Assembly: GCA_019155185.1 (NCBI GenBank)
Contig: CM032801.1
Span: forward strand, 478,761 to 542,760
Reading direction: 5' to 3'
DNA length: 64,000 bases
Source of the DNA: Beaufortia kweichowensis
Lineage: Eukaryota > Chordata > Actinopteri > Cypriniformes > Gastromyzontidae
Position numbers and translations under genes: made by a program. Positions 24,201-39,200 of this stretch are shown in pieces. The stretch's first letter is position 1. Each line of letters begins with the position of its first letter. A model generated the notes under the pieces. The model was not told where the DNA came from. It did not search any database and was given only the letters and a program-made list of their open reading frames with translations.

Positions 24201-27200
24201 TAGCATGCGCCAGAGTGCACGGACAATTTCGTCATTAACATACGCCTTCCCATCTGTAATATTAGATTGTTTGGCTTTATGAATTGTGTGTCACTGTTCA
24301 CTTGTCACGTTTATTGTATTATTTGATAAATAAGGGAGAATAAAAACAACTATCCATCACATTTATTTGTTCATACAGTATAAATAGATAACACAGAATA
24401 TTAATATAATTTGGGAAAAAAGGGTTATAAAAAATAATATATGAAATAACGATCAATAAGAATTTACACAAGTGTATAAGCATACGTTATTTTAAAACAT
24501 TATTTTGGCGGGTTTCCAGTCACAGTACCCAGCCTCCAATGTTGCCGTCCGCCATATTTCTTTTTCTTTTACGCTTCAATGAGTGTACATCGGTTGTACA
24601 CTCGAAATCAGAGAGGATTGTGGGTAAAAAGTAGTGAACGAATGTAGGGAATGAACTCGTTCACTCAGAATTCGGACGGCACTACAAAATGGCCGACACC
24701 CAATATAGTGCACTATATAGGGGATAGGGAGCGGTTTCGGACACAGCAGTGATCTGGCAGTTATGCTGCTGGAGTTCTGATGAGGGGAGATCATCTTCGG
24801 TGTCTGTAGAAATGTGATCTGGCAGTTACACTGCTGAAGTTCTGATAAGACCTTTAGTCCTCCACTAACACATCTGTTAAAACTCTACATCAGGTCATGA
24901 CAGTTATTAGACTGTTTTCTCACTGGATTTTGATTGATGTGTGAGTTCTTGTAGTTTTATATCAGATGAAATCTGGAATCTTCTATGTGAAGATTCGTAC
25001 TATATAAGACTTTTACAATCACATTTTCGAAGGATGCAAAGTATCGTCTGATTATCGTTATCGTCCAAATGTCCCAAAATATCGAGATAACATATTTTTG
25101 CCAGTATCGCACATATACTTCATTGAGGAACAATCATTTCCTCAATTGGCTTTACACCATGCCCTAACCAAACACCACATGATATCAGTGATAAGCAATT
25201 TGAATGCAGAAAAGGGGCGTGACACAACAGTTAACCACAAAACACTACCTGTCAGAAGAGGTTTCTGCCTCTCTCACGGCAGTGTGCACGAGCACATACT
25301 GAGATGCATCCTGTATTCTCATGACTTCTGTGATGAGGTGCGGAACCTTCATGGAATGAGATTGCTGTGTTGGCGGAGCTGTCGGTCACAGAAATTCTAA
25401 ATATCTAAAATAGAATCCACTGTAACTTGTCATGTATCGCCTTTGGGGCTAGCTAAGACAAAACATCTAATTAACATGGAGAATATACCTTTTATCACGT
25501 CGCAGCATCACATAGTGTTTGGTTGTCACAAGGTGTTAGGCCTGGTTGAATCGTTTGTGATATAATCTCGTATATGGCATTAAGTAGTCATAGTCTGATT
25601 TATTCATAGGTCAATTATTTTGAAAGGTGAAGTTGACTCACAGTACCCAGTTGACCATGTGTTATTAGTTTTGAGCAGTTGTTATCGGTGAATGTCATGA
25701 CTGATCAATCAGAATTAAGTTTTTCAAAGTTGCGTGTAATAAAATAATTGGCATCATATGTGATTTTATAAGTTAAAATGATGTTTCACTTGATGAACAT
25801 GTTAAACCTGTAATGTTTGTATGTTTCAGGAGACTTTACAGCAGCTGGTGATGATGTCACTTCCTGATGTGCTGGTGTTGGGCAGGACACCTCTCAGTGG
25901 TATGTCTCACACTCTTTACATCAGGCTCATATGAAGTAGCCGCCCAGTGTCTGATCCCTTACCATAGTGGAGAGAAACAGGATCTAATGGAGAGTCTGAT
26001 TTTGATAGCACACCACTGGCCAGGAGTCACATGGCCTTTGTGAAAGGGCATAATAAGATCCGTTTAAAGATGATCTGACAAAATCTACTGACAGCTGCTG
26101 TGATTCAATGAAACCTCAGCACACACTGTTCTTACTGTAACACTCAATGAAATGTGCATCTTTACATCACTTTTTTAAAATGAAAGACTATCAGCTGATT
26201 CATCATCTATTAGTCAAGCATTAATCTGTAGCATCATGTGTGTAAAAGCAAAATACGTTTGTTTAATCCACCGCCTTTTTTGCAACGCCTCCAGACAAGA
26301 CGATCAAGACAACAATCCCATTTACTTGAAGGGCAAATATTTCTACAACCGCTTTCTAAAATCGCAATTCAATAACATATTTCCGCCCAACAATTAAAAC
26401 TCAAATGTTGTCTTTATGTACAGTATACATTGAATTAATGCTTTGGAGAGAAGTAGCCAGTCAGTAAGTGTACACATCTGCATAACAGGACGCTGTTCAC
26501 AGGAAGCGATGTGTCCTCAGTGTCCATGTCAGCTTCCTGTCAGAAAGAAACAAAACCTAAATCACGACTTCATTATGTGTTTGTACTGTAGAGTTGTGTG
26601 TGTGTTTGTGTTTCAGAGCACGGGCTGGAGGAGATGAGCAAGTTATTACTGCTGTTATTGGGCTGTGCTGTTCAGGTGACACTTCATCTGTCAACTTCAT
26701 ATGAAACTCTATTTTATACAGTATATCACACACATATGACATGTTGACTATCTGTGTGTGTGTGTGTGTGCGAGCAGTGTGAGAGGAAGGAAGAATACAT
26801 TGACAGGATTCAGACTCTGGACTTGGACACACAGGCAGCAATCGCAGCTCACATTCAAGAGGTCTGACTCACATCAGCTGTGTTCACTTGTGTTAAGTTG
26901 ATGTTTTGTTTTCATCCTGTGTTATGTGTTTGTTGAAGGTGACCCATAACCTGGAGAATGTGTTAGATCTTCAGTGTTTGGAGGAGAGCGAGTCTGTCTC
27001 GCCTGATAAAGACACACTCTTCAAACACGTGACCTTTCACCTCAAACACCTCATAGACCAGAGAGACCAGCATGCTGAGGTACAACACATCAACACACAC
27101 ACACACACACACACTGACATGAGTGACAAACCTGTGCTGGATCACCCGTCACTCAATCCCACGCAAAGCACTAAGCGTGTGATACTTTTGCAGATTCACA

Positions 27201-30200
27201 CTGATAACATGAACATTAGCAGTGGCCATGACGCTCACGTTGTGTTTGTGTTGTGATGTCAGACCATCGTGTCCCTGACTCTGGAGAGAGATTCGGGCCT
27301 GATGTCTCCAGCTATGCACGAGTCACCCGGCATGAGCCGTACAGAGAGCGTACAGCATCTGTCTGTGGAGCTGGCCGACGCCAAAGCCAAGATCAGACGC
27401 CTGCGGCAGGAGCTGTGAGTAGCTCGCATCATCTTTCTGATGTACTTCGGCACTAATCGCTGCTCATTTAAGTGAACGTTTACTGCACTGCACTTCCTCT
27501 CACGTCTCATCTGAAGTGCTTTTACTGCACTATGAATTATTCAGCTTCCCTTGTACACAGCCTTCATGTCTGCACACAATAGTGAGGAAGTGACCATTAG
27601 AGGAAGTGATGTCAATGAAGGGAAGTTTCACTCATGCTCTATTACTGGAATCCTCATTAAAAGCTCCACACAGCTGATGTGTGCAGGTGTTTTCATGTTA
27701 AAATACTTCATGGATTTAGGGTCAACTGTTGGGTTGACTGCTTGACCTGTGTTAACATTGAATAGGTCAAGACTGCCAAGTGTTGTGAACGTGGAGCTGC
27801 AGGTTTTTTCTTCTTTGACAAATAGCAAAATAAAGTTTGCGGACGTTTTAAAGCAGGAAACGAGATGGATTGTGTAAACGTGATCATTTTAACAGGCACA
27901 CATAATGCATTATTCCCCTGCCTGAAACTGTTGAGCATGTCAATAGGAAATGGATGAACCATATACCCTGAATGCACTGTAAATCAATTAATTGAATGCA
28001 GAAATGTAAAAATCAATACTGTCTTCTGTTCTTTGTACTAAGCTGTTTCTTGGCATTTTCTGTAGGTGCATTACATTTAACATGGTTTGATTTTAATGCT
28101 TTGTAAGTGTTTTACAAAAGCTTATATATATATTATAACAACAGTAATATATTACAAGGACCAACCTGCTTTTATTAAACATAAAACTTTTATTTACCAA
28201 ACGAATAAGACAGATAACATATAGCTTGTAACATAAATACATTTAAAGATCTTTGAATGTTCTTACTTCAAAGTGAATGAAACTACAGCAATGAAACAAA
28301 CACAAATTCTTTTATAGTAAAGAAATCAAAGTAATAAAATCATCATGTCTCACTGGAGACGCATCACGTCTTACTCTCCTAACGTCACGTGACTTCTGCT
28401 GCTCTGTGTTGTGTGTTTCAGAGAGGAGAAAACTGAACAACTGCTGGACTGCAGACAGGAGCTGGACAACATGGAGACTGAATCAAAAAGACTCCAGCAG
28501 GAAGTGAGACGCCACAACAGCAGCACTAAAACATTTAGCTAAATCTCACTCACTTAATGTCTCATGATTGCTGTAATTCTCTTAACTACTTGTCACAGCT
28601 TTAGACAGCCAACTATAGCTCAGCCAATCATTGCATTTGTATTTATAGATGTGACCGTGTCTGTCTGACTCTTAAAGGAATAGTTCATGAGAAAATAAAA
28701 ATGTGATCCTGTTTGACTTTCCCCTGTGGATGAATGTTTAGCTAAAAGTTGCAAAACTCTCACACTATATTCCACATCTTCTGTGTCAGCCATAGCTTTG
28801 TGTGAAAACACACATGACATTTGCTATTGTTTTAGAATCATATTTTGCACATCAAATATCTTTAACACGTCTTTTTGCGGTATTGAAAGTGGTGTGTAAT
28901 AGGATGTTTGATCATTGTTAGCGAATTACACCTGAACTAAATGACTGTAAAATGTGATCTCTGCTGTCATGCACGTATCACATGTGGTTTTTCATCAGAA
29001 CTTGCAGCTGCAGTGCGACGCGCGCTCTCTGCGGGCATATCGCGACGAGCTGGATTCGCTCCGAGAGAAAGCCTTCAAAGTGGACAAGCTGGAGAGCGAA
29101 GTGACGCGCTACAAAGAGAAACTCCATGACATTGAGTTCTACAGGACCAGAGTGGAGGTGTGATCGCATAACTGTGTGCTTGTGAGGGTATTCTGGGATA
29201 TGTATTGGTAGTTATTGATTATATGTGCTGATGTAGGAGCTGAAAGAGGACAATCACGTTTTGCTGGAGACCAAGAGCATGCTGGAGGATCAGCTCGAGT
29301 CATTCAGAGCTCGATCTGATAAACTTCATGAGCTGGAGAAAGAAAATCTGCAGCTGAACAACAGGATCCACGACATGGAGATGGTGAGAGAACATTTCCA
29401 TTCATGCAGAACCATACATTCAGCATTTACGTTAGCAAACGCATGACTGTATATCACGTGATGTGTTTCAGGAGCGAGATATAGACAGAAAGCGCATGGA
29501 GGAGCTGCTGGAGGAGAATCTGACTCTAGAGATGGCTCAGAAACAGAGTATGGATGAATCTCTGCATCTGGGCTGGGAGCTGGAACAACTTTCTAAAACC
29601 ACACCTGAACTTACTGAAGGTACACTGACCCAGCATGTTTGTGTTGACTGTGTTCTTTTAGAGCATTTCTTCTGTCAGTAGATAGACCGTTTTTTATTTG
29701 TTTGTATGTGTTTTTGTACGACAGTGCCGCAGAAGTCTTTGGGCCACGAGGTAAATGAACTAGCATCCAGTCAACTGCTCAGGCTGGAGAAAGAGAATCA
29801 GATGCTTCTGAAGACAGTGGAGGAGATGAAGGCATCCAGTGAGAGGGAAACACTTGTCAGACTGGAGAAAGACAATCATATGCTCAGTGAGAAGGTCAGA
29901 GGTCCATGAAGGAATGTTTCACCTGTCATACGATATGTGTTTGTGAATCTGGATCTGAATTCTGATGTATTTGCTGTGTTATTTGGCTTTCACTTGGAAT
30001 CTAATCACATTAAACATGTTACTGTTTAGAGAGTGTCTTCCAATATAAATCTTGTGCAGAGTTTACTCTGAGGTGTGAATGTGCTTTAATGAGTGTGTTG
30101 CCGGGGTCTAAAACAAAGCCGGATCAGGTTCATGAGTGAGTAATCGGTTAATAGCTGGTTAAGCATTTGTTAAGCTGCTTAGGCTTAGATTTGCAGACTC

Positions 30201-33200
30201 ATACTTGTTTCATTAAGAGTTTGTTTAAGTGTATGTGTGTGTTTTGTGGCCTAATACACTGGTGTGTATATCAGATCTGTCAATGTGAGTGATGTAATTA
30301 CTGCAGTCACCAGCAGCACTCAGCACATTACATTATTATTGACACAGAACACGTGTGTGTGTGTGTGTGTGTGTGTTTACACAGCTGGAGCAGCTGCAGA
30401 CGAGGCTGACTGCAGACAGAGAGAGTCTGCGCAGTGCAGAGACTCTGAGCACAGACATGCTGAAAGAAAAAGCTCAGCTGGAGAAAACTCTGGAAATGCT
30501 TCAGGAGAACTCTGACAGACAGGTGCTCTTGTTATTTCAATTTACTGATGTAATACTCTTATAAAATCATGTTGGAATTGTTTTTATACTGAGATGAGAT
30601 TCTGAGGAATGTGAAGCCACCCGACAGCCAGTATATTTTCCACGTGGAGTCGCACAGGGGCTGCGTCGGGTAACAACCATCTGCAGATGTGAAATTTACA
30701 GACCCAATTTGAGCTTTGGTGGTGTTAAAAATACTTGAGTGACTAGATTGTACCCTGTAGCTCAGTGGTCAAAGCATGGCATTAGCAACACCAAGGTCAA
30801 GGGTTTGTAATGTAAGTCCCTTTGGATAAAAGCTGCTGCCAAATGCATAAATGTAAATGAAGTAATGTATATTTTTATTGAAGATGATCTTTGTTTGTTT
30901 TCAGCTAAATACAGGAAGTTATATTTATCTGTGATAGCATAAGGGTATGAGTAAATTTCCCTGCATTCCAATTAAATCAATCTGTGTGAGATGAAGATGA
31001 GTCTTTTTTTTGTAAAACTGTATCAGTAACAGTTGAATCCTTTAAAATGTAATAAGTTATTACTTTACTTTATTATTTATTTATTATTATGTTTAATCTT
31101 GTCTCCATATGTTCCTGCTGAAGATATCAGTCTTATGTCATATGAGCATAACTGTTTATTGTTTGCATTTGTTTATTCATTCCAGCATGGTGAATATTTG
31201 TAGTATAAAGGCTGTTGCCCTCCTTGACTGAAATGAATGAATTCTCTCCCATGTTGATGTGGATTTGTGTTCAAACTGAAGGGGGAGAAATCCAGGAGTC
31301 TGAATGCTGTGTCCTGACCAGATGTGACGCATCATAAAAGGCACATTTTCCATGTTAATTCCCTGTCATTCCTCACATATAAAGCTGGTTAGAACAAAAA
31401 CTAATTAACATGGAAAATATTCTTTTTATGGCAGGGCTATTCAAATCCTGTCCTGGAGTGCCAGTGCTCTGGAGAGTTTAGCTCCAACCCTGATCAAACT
31501 AAAAACTAAACAAGCTAATCAAGGATCACTAGAAAATAGGTGAGTTTGATCAGGGTTGGAGCTAAACTCTCCAGGGGAGTGGCCCTCCAGGACCAGATTT
31601 AAATAGCCCTGTTTTAAGGTATGGTGTGTCTGGTTAGGACACAGTTGATATTTGCATGAATGGCATGTTTAGTGAGACTGAGTTTGCAGGTGTGAGTTTG
31701 CATTTCCAGTGCCAAAGATTGCTCTTTGATTATAAACAATCTTATCTCAATATTAGGTCCTATGTCCCTTTTAGAGTTCGGGTTTAACCCTCCGTGCAAG
31801 TACACGTGATACATGAGTGATATCGTTAATCATTTTAGATGAAAGTAAGAAGCAGCATGAAATCATTTGATGCTTTGTCTGATGAATTGTGTCTGTGTTT
31901 GACAGGTTAAGGATCTAGAACAGGAGAACGAACATCTTAACCAGACCATCGCCTCTCTCAGACTGCGCTCCCAGGTTAGCGCAGAGGCACGCGTCAAAGA
32001 TGTCGAGAAAGAAAATCGGGTGCTTCACGAGTCCATTAAAGAAACCAGCAGCAAGCTCAACAAGATCGAGTTTGAACGTAAACAACTTCGCAAAGACCTG
32101 GAGCACTATAAAGAAAAAGGAGAAAGAGCGGAGGAATTAGAGATGGAGGTCCATCGACTGGAGCGAGAGAAGGAGAATCTACAGAAGCGACTGGCCACTC
32201 TCGCCATCACTTGTGAAAAGGTGGACGTCCTAGAAAAGGAAAATGCCGAGCTGGAAGCGGAGACCAGGAGGCTGAAGAAAGCAGCGGATGCTCTGAGGAA
32301 CGTGTCTTTCCAGCTGGAGGTACTAGAGAAAGAGAACGCTCAGTTAGATGAGGAAAACCTAGAGCTCAGACGGGCGGCCGAATCTTTACGTTCTAGCGGA
32401 GCCAAAGCAGCGCAGCTGGAGCTGGAGAACAGAGAGCTTGAGAACGAGAGAGCTCAACTCGGAAAGAATCTTGAGCTGTTGAAAGCTTCCTGCAAAAAAA
32501 CTGAACGTCTTGAGGCGAGTTACCGAGGTCTGGATACAGAGAACCAGCGGCTGCAAAAGGCCCTGGAGAACAGCAACCGCAAGATCCAGAAGCTGGAGGG
32601 AGAGTTACGGGACATGGAGACTGAAAATCAGAACCTCCAGCAAAGCCTGGAGGAGCTAAAGATCTCCAGCAAAGGTCTGGAACAGCTGGCGCAGGAGAAC
32701 GCCACTCTAGAGCAGGAGAACACTCAGCTGGAGAAAGACAAGAAACAGCTGGAGAAGGAGAACAAACGTCTGCGACAGCAGGCTGAAATCAGAGACGCCA
32801 AATTAGACGAAGACAATCTGCGGATCTCGCATCTGGAGAAGGAGAACCGCACTCTATGCAAGGAGCTCACCGCTCTCAAAGAGATGTGCGGTCGCGTTAA
32901 AGACGTGGAAAAAGACAACAAAGAGTTGGTCAAGCAAGGGACCATTGACAAAAGGACACTGGTCACGCTAAGAGAGGTAACGGTATAAACGCGAGAGCAG
33001 CTTTGTTATGTTGTGTTCTGACAGCACGTGTCCTGATGTGATGTTTCTTGATGCAGGAGCTGGTGAATGAGAAGCTGAGAAATCAGCAGATGAATAATGA
33101 GCTGGAGAAGCTGACTCATGAGCTGGAGAAGATTGGTCTCAATAAAGAAGGTCTTCTAGCGGACAAAGAGAGCTCTGATGACAGGTAACTCGCGTAGTAA

Positions 33201-36200
33201 TAGACATAACTCGTTTTTCAGTAAACATTACTAAAACAACATGTAAGTGTGCATGTAGTTAACTGATCGCTGATTCAGACGTGTTATATATCAAATGACT
33301 TCACTGTAAGCAGCTGATACCATCATTTTACTATTCTGCTGCCTCAGATCAAGTGACTCTTGTAAAAGAATAAAAGCAACAAAAAGTTTATTTTAGACTA
33401 AAAGGAATTTAAAAAAAGCAAAACGGCTAGGTTACGTCTGTAACCCCGGTTCCCTGATGGAGGGAACGAGATGTTGTGCCGATGACGACACTAGGGGTTC
33501 GCCCTTGAGAATCTATTACATCCAATTTAAATTTTAAAGTTACATACACATGTCGGTGTGAATATTGTAAATCAGGGCTTGAAATTAACTTTTTAACTTG
33601 GTAGCACTGGTGCTGCTAACTTTAAAGAGTTAGGAGCACCAGCAAAAATTCAGGAGCACCCACCGAAAAAATGAAGAAAACAGATCACTGCTCAACTAAA
33701 GCAACAATGTATTGTTATTGGCCAAAATGCTAATGGATTGACCAAAATAGTACCAATTTCACCATTAAAACATGCATGTTATGCTTCCTGTTTGTGAACA
33801 GAAAATCACATTTTCAAACACCCGCATGTTATTTGCTTAAAGGGATGGTAATTTACTCTTCCTCCAGTTGTTCCAAACCTGTATAAGGTTTAGTTACTAA
33901 CTTTCATTAAAATATCTTCTTTGTACGCAGTACAACAAAGAAATAATGATAAAAATGTTGTTATTGTTATTTTAGCATGTGATTTTACAAAATATGTCTT
34001 CCTCCAAATAGATTATTTTGGTTTTGGTATGACTGAAACAGGCCAAACGTGACTGACGAGTGCAAAGAGTTTCTTTAATGGCTTTTTGATTGTATATCTG
34101 TCAGATTTAAGCTTCTGGAGTCTAAACTGGAGTCCACGCTGAAATCTTCTCTTGAGATTAAAGCGGAGAAGATTTCTGCTTTAGAGGCTCGACTGCAGGA
34201 GTCCTCCAACCTCAACCAGCAGCTGCGACAGGAACTCAAAACGGTAAGAAACCTTCCAGTGTGTGATGGTGGTGGGTGAATTTCTGATGTTTATTATGAA
34301 AGGCGTGTCGGCAGGTGAAGAAGAATTATGAGGCGTTGCGTCAGCGTCAGGAGGAGGAATGTATGGCTCAGAGCTCGCCCTCTAGAGGACAGGTGGACAT
34401 ACAGAGCGTCAGTAAATGGGAGAAAGAGAGTCAAGAGGCCACGCGAGAGCTGCTAAAAGTCAAAGATCGACTTATCGAGGTGGAGAGGAATGTACGTATC
34501 TGACTCACTGTAATCAAGTCAAAGTCGTTTCATTTCATACAGCACAGAGTGACGTGACGTGATGTGTCATAATTTCTCACTTGTTTGTATATGGTTGTTG
34601 AGATTTAGATGATGATTATTGTATTTATCATAGTATAGTGTCTGTGATATAACACGATATCTTGACAAACACATTCACCTCCACAATGACTTTGTTGGCA
34701 AATTCTAATGATTAAGCGGTTATGCAGTAGCAGCATCACACAGCGTCAGATGCGTCAGTGTTGATATTGTGTGTTTGTGTAGAATGCCACTCTTCAAGCA
34801 GAGAAACAGGCTCTTCGCACACAGTTAAAGCAGCTGGAGTGTCAGTGCAGTCATCTCCAGGATCAGATATTAACTTTGCAGCGTCAGACGGCATCTCTAC
34901 AGGAAAACAACACCGCACTGCAAACGCAGAACGCCAAACTGCAGGTGCCAGACTTACTCTCTCCTATCCCTCTGTCATAGCTTACACATCAGCATTTACA
35001 TCAGTCACTGAACCGAACTTTGACATACCGTCATAGTCATGATTTTTTTTGACCTGTGATGTTGTTGTGGCAGGTGGAAAACTCCACGCTGAACTCTCAA
35101 AGCGCGGCGCTCATGTCCCAGAACGCTCAGCTGCAGACGCAGCAGTCCGGTACAGAGAGCGAGAGAGACGCGGCCGTTCGTGAGAAAGAAGAACTGCGGG
35201 CGGTCTACGATCTGCTGCTACGTGACCATGAGAAACTGTCTGCCCTCCACGAGCGACAAGCGTCTGATTATGAGGATCTCATCTGCAAACACGGAGACCT
35301 GAAGAGCGGCCACAAGAGTCTGGAGATTCAACACCGCACTCTGGAGAACAGGTACAAATCATACACCACGGCATTCTCTTTTAGATATTAAGCTTTGACA
35401 GTACCTGGACTTGACTAAATGAACGTGAATGGATTTCCAAATAAGACCCCAGCTACACCAATGAAAATGAAGCCCACATTAACTACAGTGATCATACTGT
35501 ATCAACTGTGATATGCGTTGATGTATGCGGATACAAATGATTATTAGTGTGCCAAAACCATTGTCCGTACAATACCGGCGCAACATTTAAAAAAACGACT
35601 GAAGATTGTGATTGGAGATGTGTGTCATTTTCTGTTGTGATAACAAAGATTAATTTGAGTTGAGATTAAAAGAGCCAAAAGCCGACCCGAGTCCTGTCCA
35701 TTAAGCAGTGTCTCATAGAGACATGAAAGACTCACTGAAAACACATCAATAAACTGTCAAACGATAGCAGACACGCACAACATGACTTAAACGTACACCA
35801 GAAGACCTGCATGCAGTGTTTTCACTTCATGTTTGTGTTGTATGTGCAGGTATAATCAGCTGTTGAAGCAGAAGACTGATCTAGAAGAACTCGAACGACA
35901 ACTGAAGTGTGAGCGAGAGAAGATGATCTCCGAAAACAAGAGTCATCAGGAGACTGCCGCCCAGTATCACGAACTCAAAGAGGAACATGACATGTAAGCG
36001 TCGCTATGACTGAAAATCCTCCGAAGGCCGATGTCCGTCTCTCATTAGCATACGTTACTCTTGCAGGCTGAACTCCACATACCGTCAGCTGCTGAAGGAC
36101 AACGAGCTTCTGCAGACGGATCATAAAACACTGAAGAGTCAGCTGAACGCGGCCCGACTGGAGCAGACCCGTCTGGAGGCCGACTTCTCCAAGCTCAAAG

Positions 36201-39200
36201 AACAGTACCAGCAGCTGGACATCACCTCCACCAAACTCACCAACCAGTGTGAGGTACGCACGCTTCGCTCTCGCTCCATCACCTCTTCGAGTCTGTGAAC
36301 GTCTGTCTTTCTCAGCACACAAGAGATTATGGAGAGATGGCTCCGGCTGAACTTTGTTGGCTTTAGGTTTGATGGTTTGATGTGAGAAGCTAAAGGCTTT
36401 GTGTGGATTTTGTCTTGCAGTTATTGAGTCAGTTGAAAGGGAATCTAGAAGAGGAGAACCGACATCTACTGGATCAGATCCAGACCCTGATGCTGCAGAA
36501 CCGAACGCTGCTGGAGCAAACCATGGAAAGCAAAGATCTGTTTCACGTCGAGCAGAGACAATACATGTGTGATATATATATATATATATATATATATTTA
36601 TCATTATTCTGATGTTCATCTGTCTGTCATCTGTGTGCTGTCACCAGCTAATATAGCTAATATTATCTCTCTCTCTCTCTCTCTCAGTGATAAGCTGAAT
36701 GAGCTGAGAAGACAGAAGGAAAAACTAGAGGAGAAGATCATGGATCAGTATAAATTTTACGACCCATCACCTCCTCGAAGGTAAATGTGCTCTCTCGCTC
36801 TTTCATTCTCTTATGACAGCTTTATGTTTCGTGTAGATAACTTCAATCGAAAAGTTTGCAAACAAAAGTACAAAAGTTTCATTTGCTTTATATAAACTCT
36901 GCTGCTGGAGGATGACTGTCCTTCAACACACCTGTCTTGATGTTTCTAGTAATGCTGCAGATCTTAATTGTCTGGATGGGGTTGGGTGACACTGATCCTT
37001 CAGCACCTCTGCTTTATAACACTGTAGACACTAGGGCTTTCACATTAAAATTCGAATTTCGAATATTTGTCGAATTTAACCAAACAAATGCGTATTTGAA
37101 TGTAAAACCTGTTCATTTGAATTTTATGTGTGTCAGGACGGTCACGCAACTTCATGATGACGTAGCTGATGCGGTTTCTTCTCGGGTGGTGGTAGAGATT
37201 TTGTATTATTATTGGCAAAGTCATACTTAAACATTCCTGGCACCCACTCGTGCACCTATAGGGCTGTCGTGATCATTAAAAGAATCGTCTAATGGCCGTT
37301 GTTATTATTCACCTTTAGCAGTATGTGCAACAGCTAAGCAAAATGCGTCGGAGCGGCTTTTATTTAAAAGACACGAATGCTTTACATGATCAGCAAATTA
37401 AATTAAGTATTTCTCACAGAAAAGTATTGCATTAACACATGTTTTGCTATACACATGTTTATTCCCTTTATGTGTATTGGAACGAAACAAAAAAGGAGGA
37501 AAATTGACATGGAGATTTGACATAATGTCACACAAAACTCTTTAAATGGACTTTATGACAGTGCGGTTGCTTTGTAAGAAAAAAATGTCATTAAAGAAAA
37601 ATAAAGCATAATGCAGGAAGGAGACCAGAGGCGACATGATGAGCTAAAACATTTCTTTAAATTGTGATAAAAGTATGGAGTGCTCACTGTTCAGTCCATC
37701 AATTCCTGAACCACAAGTGACACATGAATAATTATTCCACCCAATGTAAATGTATACGTGAATAGTTTCTGAACTGAAGTTGACATCGTTTTTGTGGCGG
37801 TTGAAATGTTTTTCTTATGCACTTCTACATATCTACCTGCACTTTTGTCTCTTTGCATGTAAATTTAAGAAATTCTGTTTGATTTATTAGTGATTTATTT
37901 TAAGTCATAAAATTTAATTTTAGTATAAAATTGGTTTAACTAAAAAAAAGGCGAAGCCTGTTATATGAATGGGTCATTGTGCTGTGCCCTCTTGTGGACT
38001 TAGGAGACAATACAGTATTTTTTCTAAGATCCCTGAGTCACGTGTTTGTGTTTACAAACGGCAAAATATTCTTCTGCTAACAGATCCTCCTGATCTAACC
38101 CGACCTCTTGATATTTGGCTGGTAAATTTTCTCTTTTGGTCAAATAGTTTTGCTAGCACAACTAGACATGAGACTGTTTAAGTTGTGTTGTTATGGGTTT
38201 ATGATGCTGATCCTGTGAGCTCACACTCTTTAAACTGTGTGTGTCTCCTATATATACAGGAAATACACTGTTATTTCAGTCTGGATGAAGCGTGTGTGTG
38301 TCATGACTGTTGTCTTTTTACATACTGTATCATTTTGTACAGGTGGCACTATAACAATGAGTCGTTTTCCTGGTCCTTGCAATAAGAAGTCACACATCAT
38401 TATTACTGGAAAAGTGGATACTGATTTAATAAAAAAGTTGTGTCAACTTGATATTTTAGCATGTTCTGACATACAAATACATTTCCTGTCATTATGCCAT
38501 TTTAAAAGATAACCAGTATACTTTATAAGTTAGTATCACATATGTTTGAGGTTTAATACAGCTAATGTTTAAAGATTGTCAATAAAATGAGGATTGATTC
38601 TAAATCCTGCTGGGCGATGTCAAACACGACCTGGTAAACTTAAATCTAAATGACCTGCGTTTGGATGATTCAGATCTAAGCCCGATCACCACAGAACTTT
38701 CTCATTTCTCTGTGTGTGCTGTTTGGAGTATGTGAGTAATGTGGCTGATGAGATGATGAGAGTTAATGTTTGTACAGGAGAGGTAACTGGATCACACTGA
38801 AGATGAGGAAACTCATAAAGCCCAAGAGTCGCGAACGCATCCGCTCTGCGACGCAGACACCGTCTCGTTCTGAATCCACCGAGGGTTTCCTGAATCACGG
38901 CGACAGTCAGAGTCAGGACAGCTCGTCTGTGGGATCCGGATCAAACTCGCTGGAGGATTCGCTCAGTCAGTGCACCAGCAGTGAGTAACACACGTGCACT
39001 TCACACTCCATCCGCTCTGTTAGATCAGTCGAGATTCAGAAACACCAAATGAGCTGTAGATATATCTTAGGGCAGATTGTGTTAAGCGCTGGAGATCAGA
39101 CAGCAGCTGATGATTTCGTTCACAGTTGAGCTCTGACACTTTCTCTTCTTCTTTCTTGCTTTGTGTGTGAAGGAAAGAGAGCACAGAAAAGCCAGACACA

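Larger units (their letters stand above)
30523..31905 (+). other. ccdc88a intron 14
   Basis: Holds a tRNA-derived SINE scrap and a palindromic MITE (listed separately). About 31290-31420 has an inverted pair (attttccatgttaatt ... aattaacatggaaaat) suggesting another MITE remnant. Confidence 0.6.

Noticed and set aside
25098..25400. 100-codon plus-strand ORF in ccdc88a intron 3
   Set aside because: No recognisable domain; not compatible with the phase of flanking ccdc88a exons; repeat-like surroundings.
35975..36619. 214-codon minus-strand ORF
   Set aside because: Shadow of coiled-coil exons 22-23 on the opposite strand, running through introns and a (TA)n tract.
37965..38181. 70-codon ORF starting MGHCAVPSCG as a THAP-type zinc finger
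   Set aside because: Only the first residues resemble a THAP start; the required downstream Cys/His, Trp and Phe positions are not found, and it lies within intron 24.
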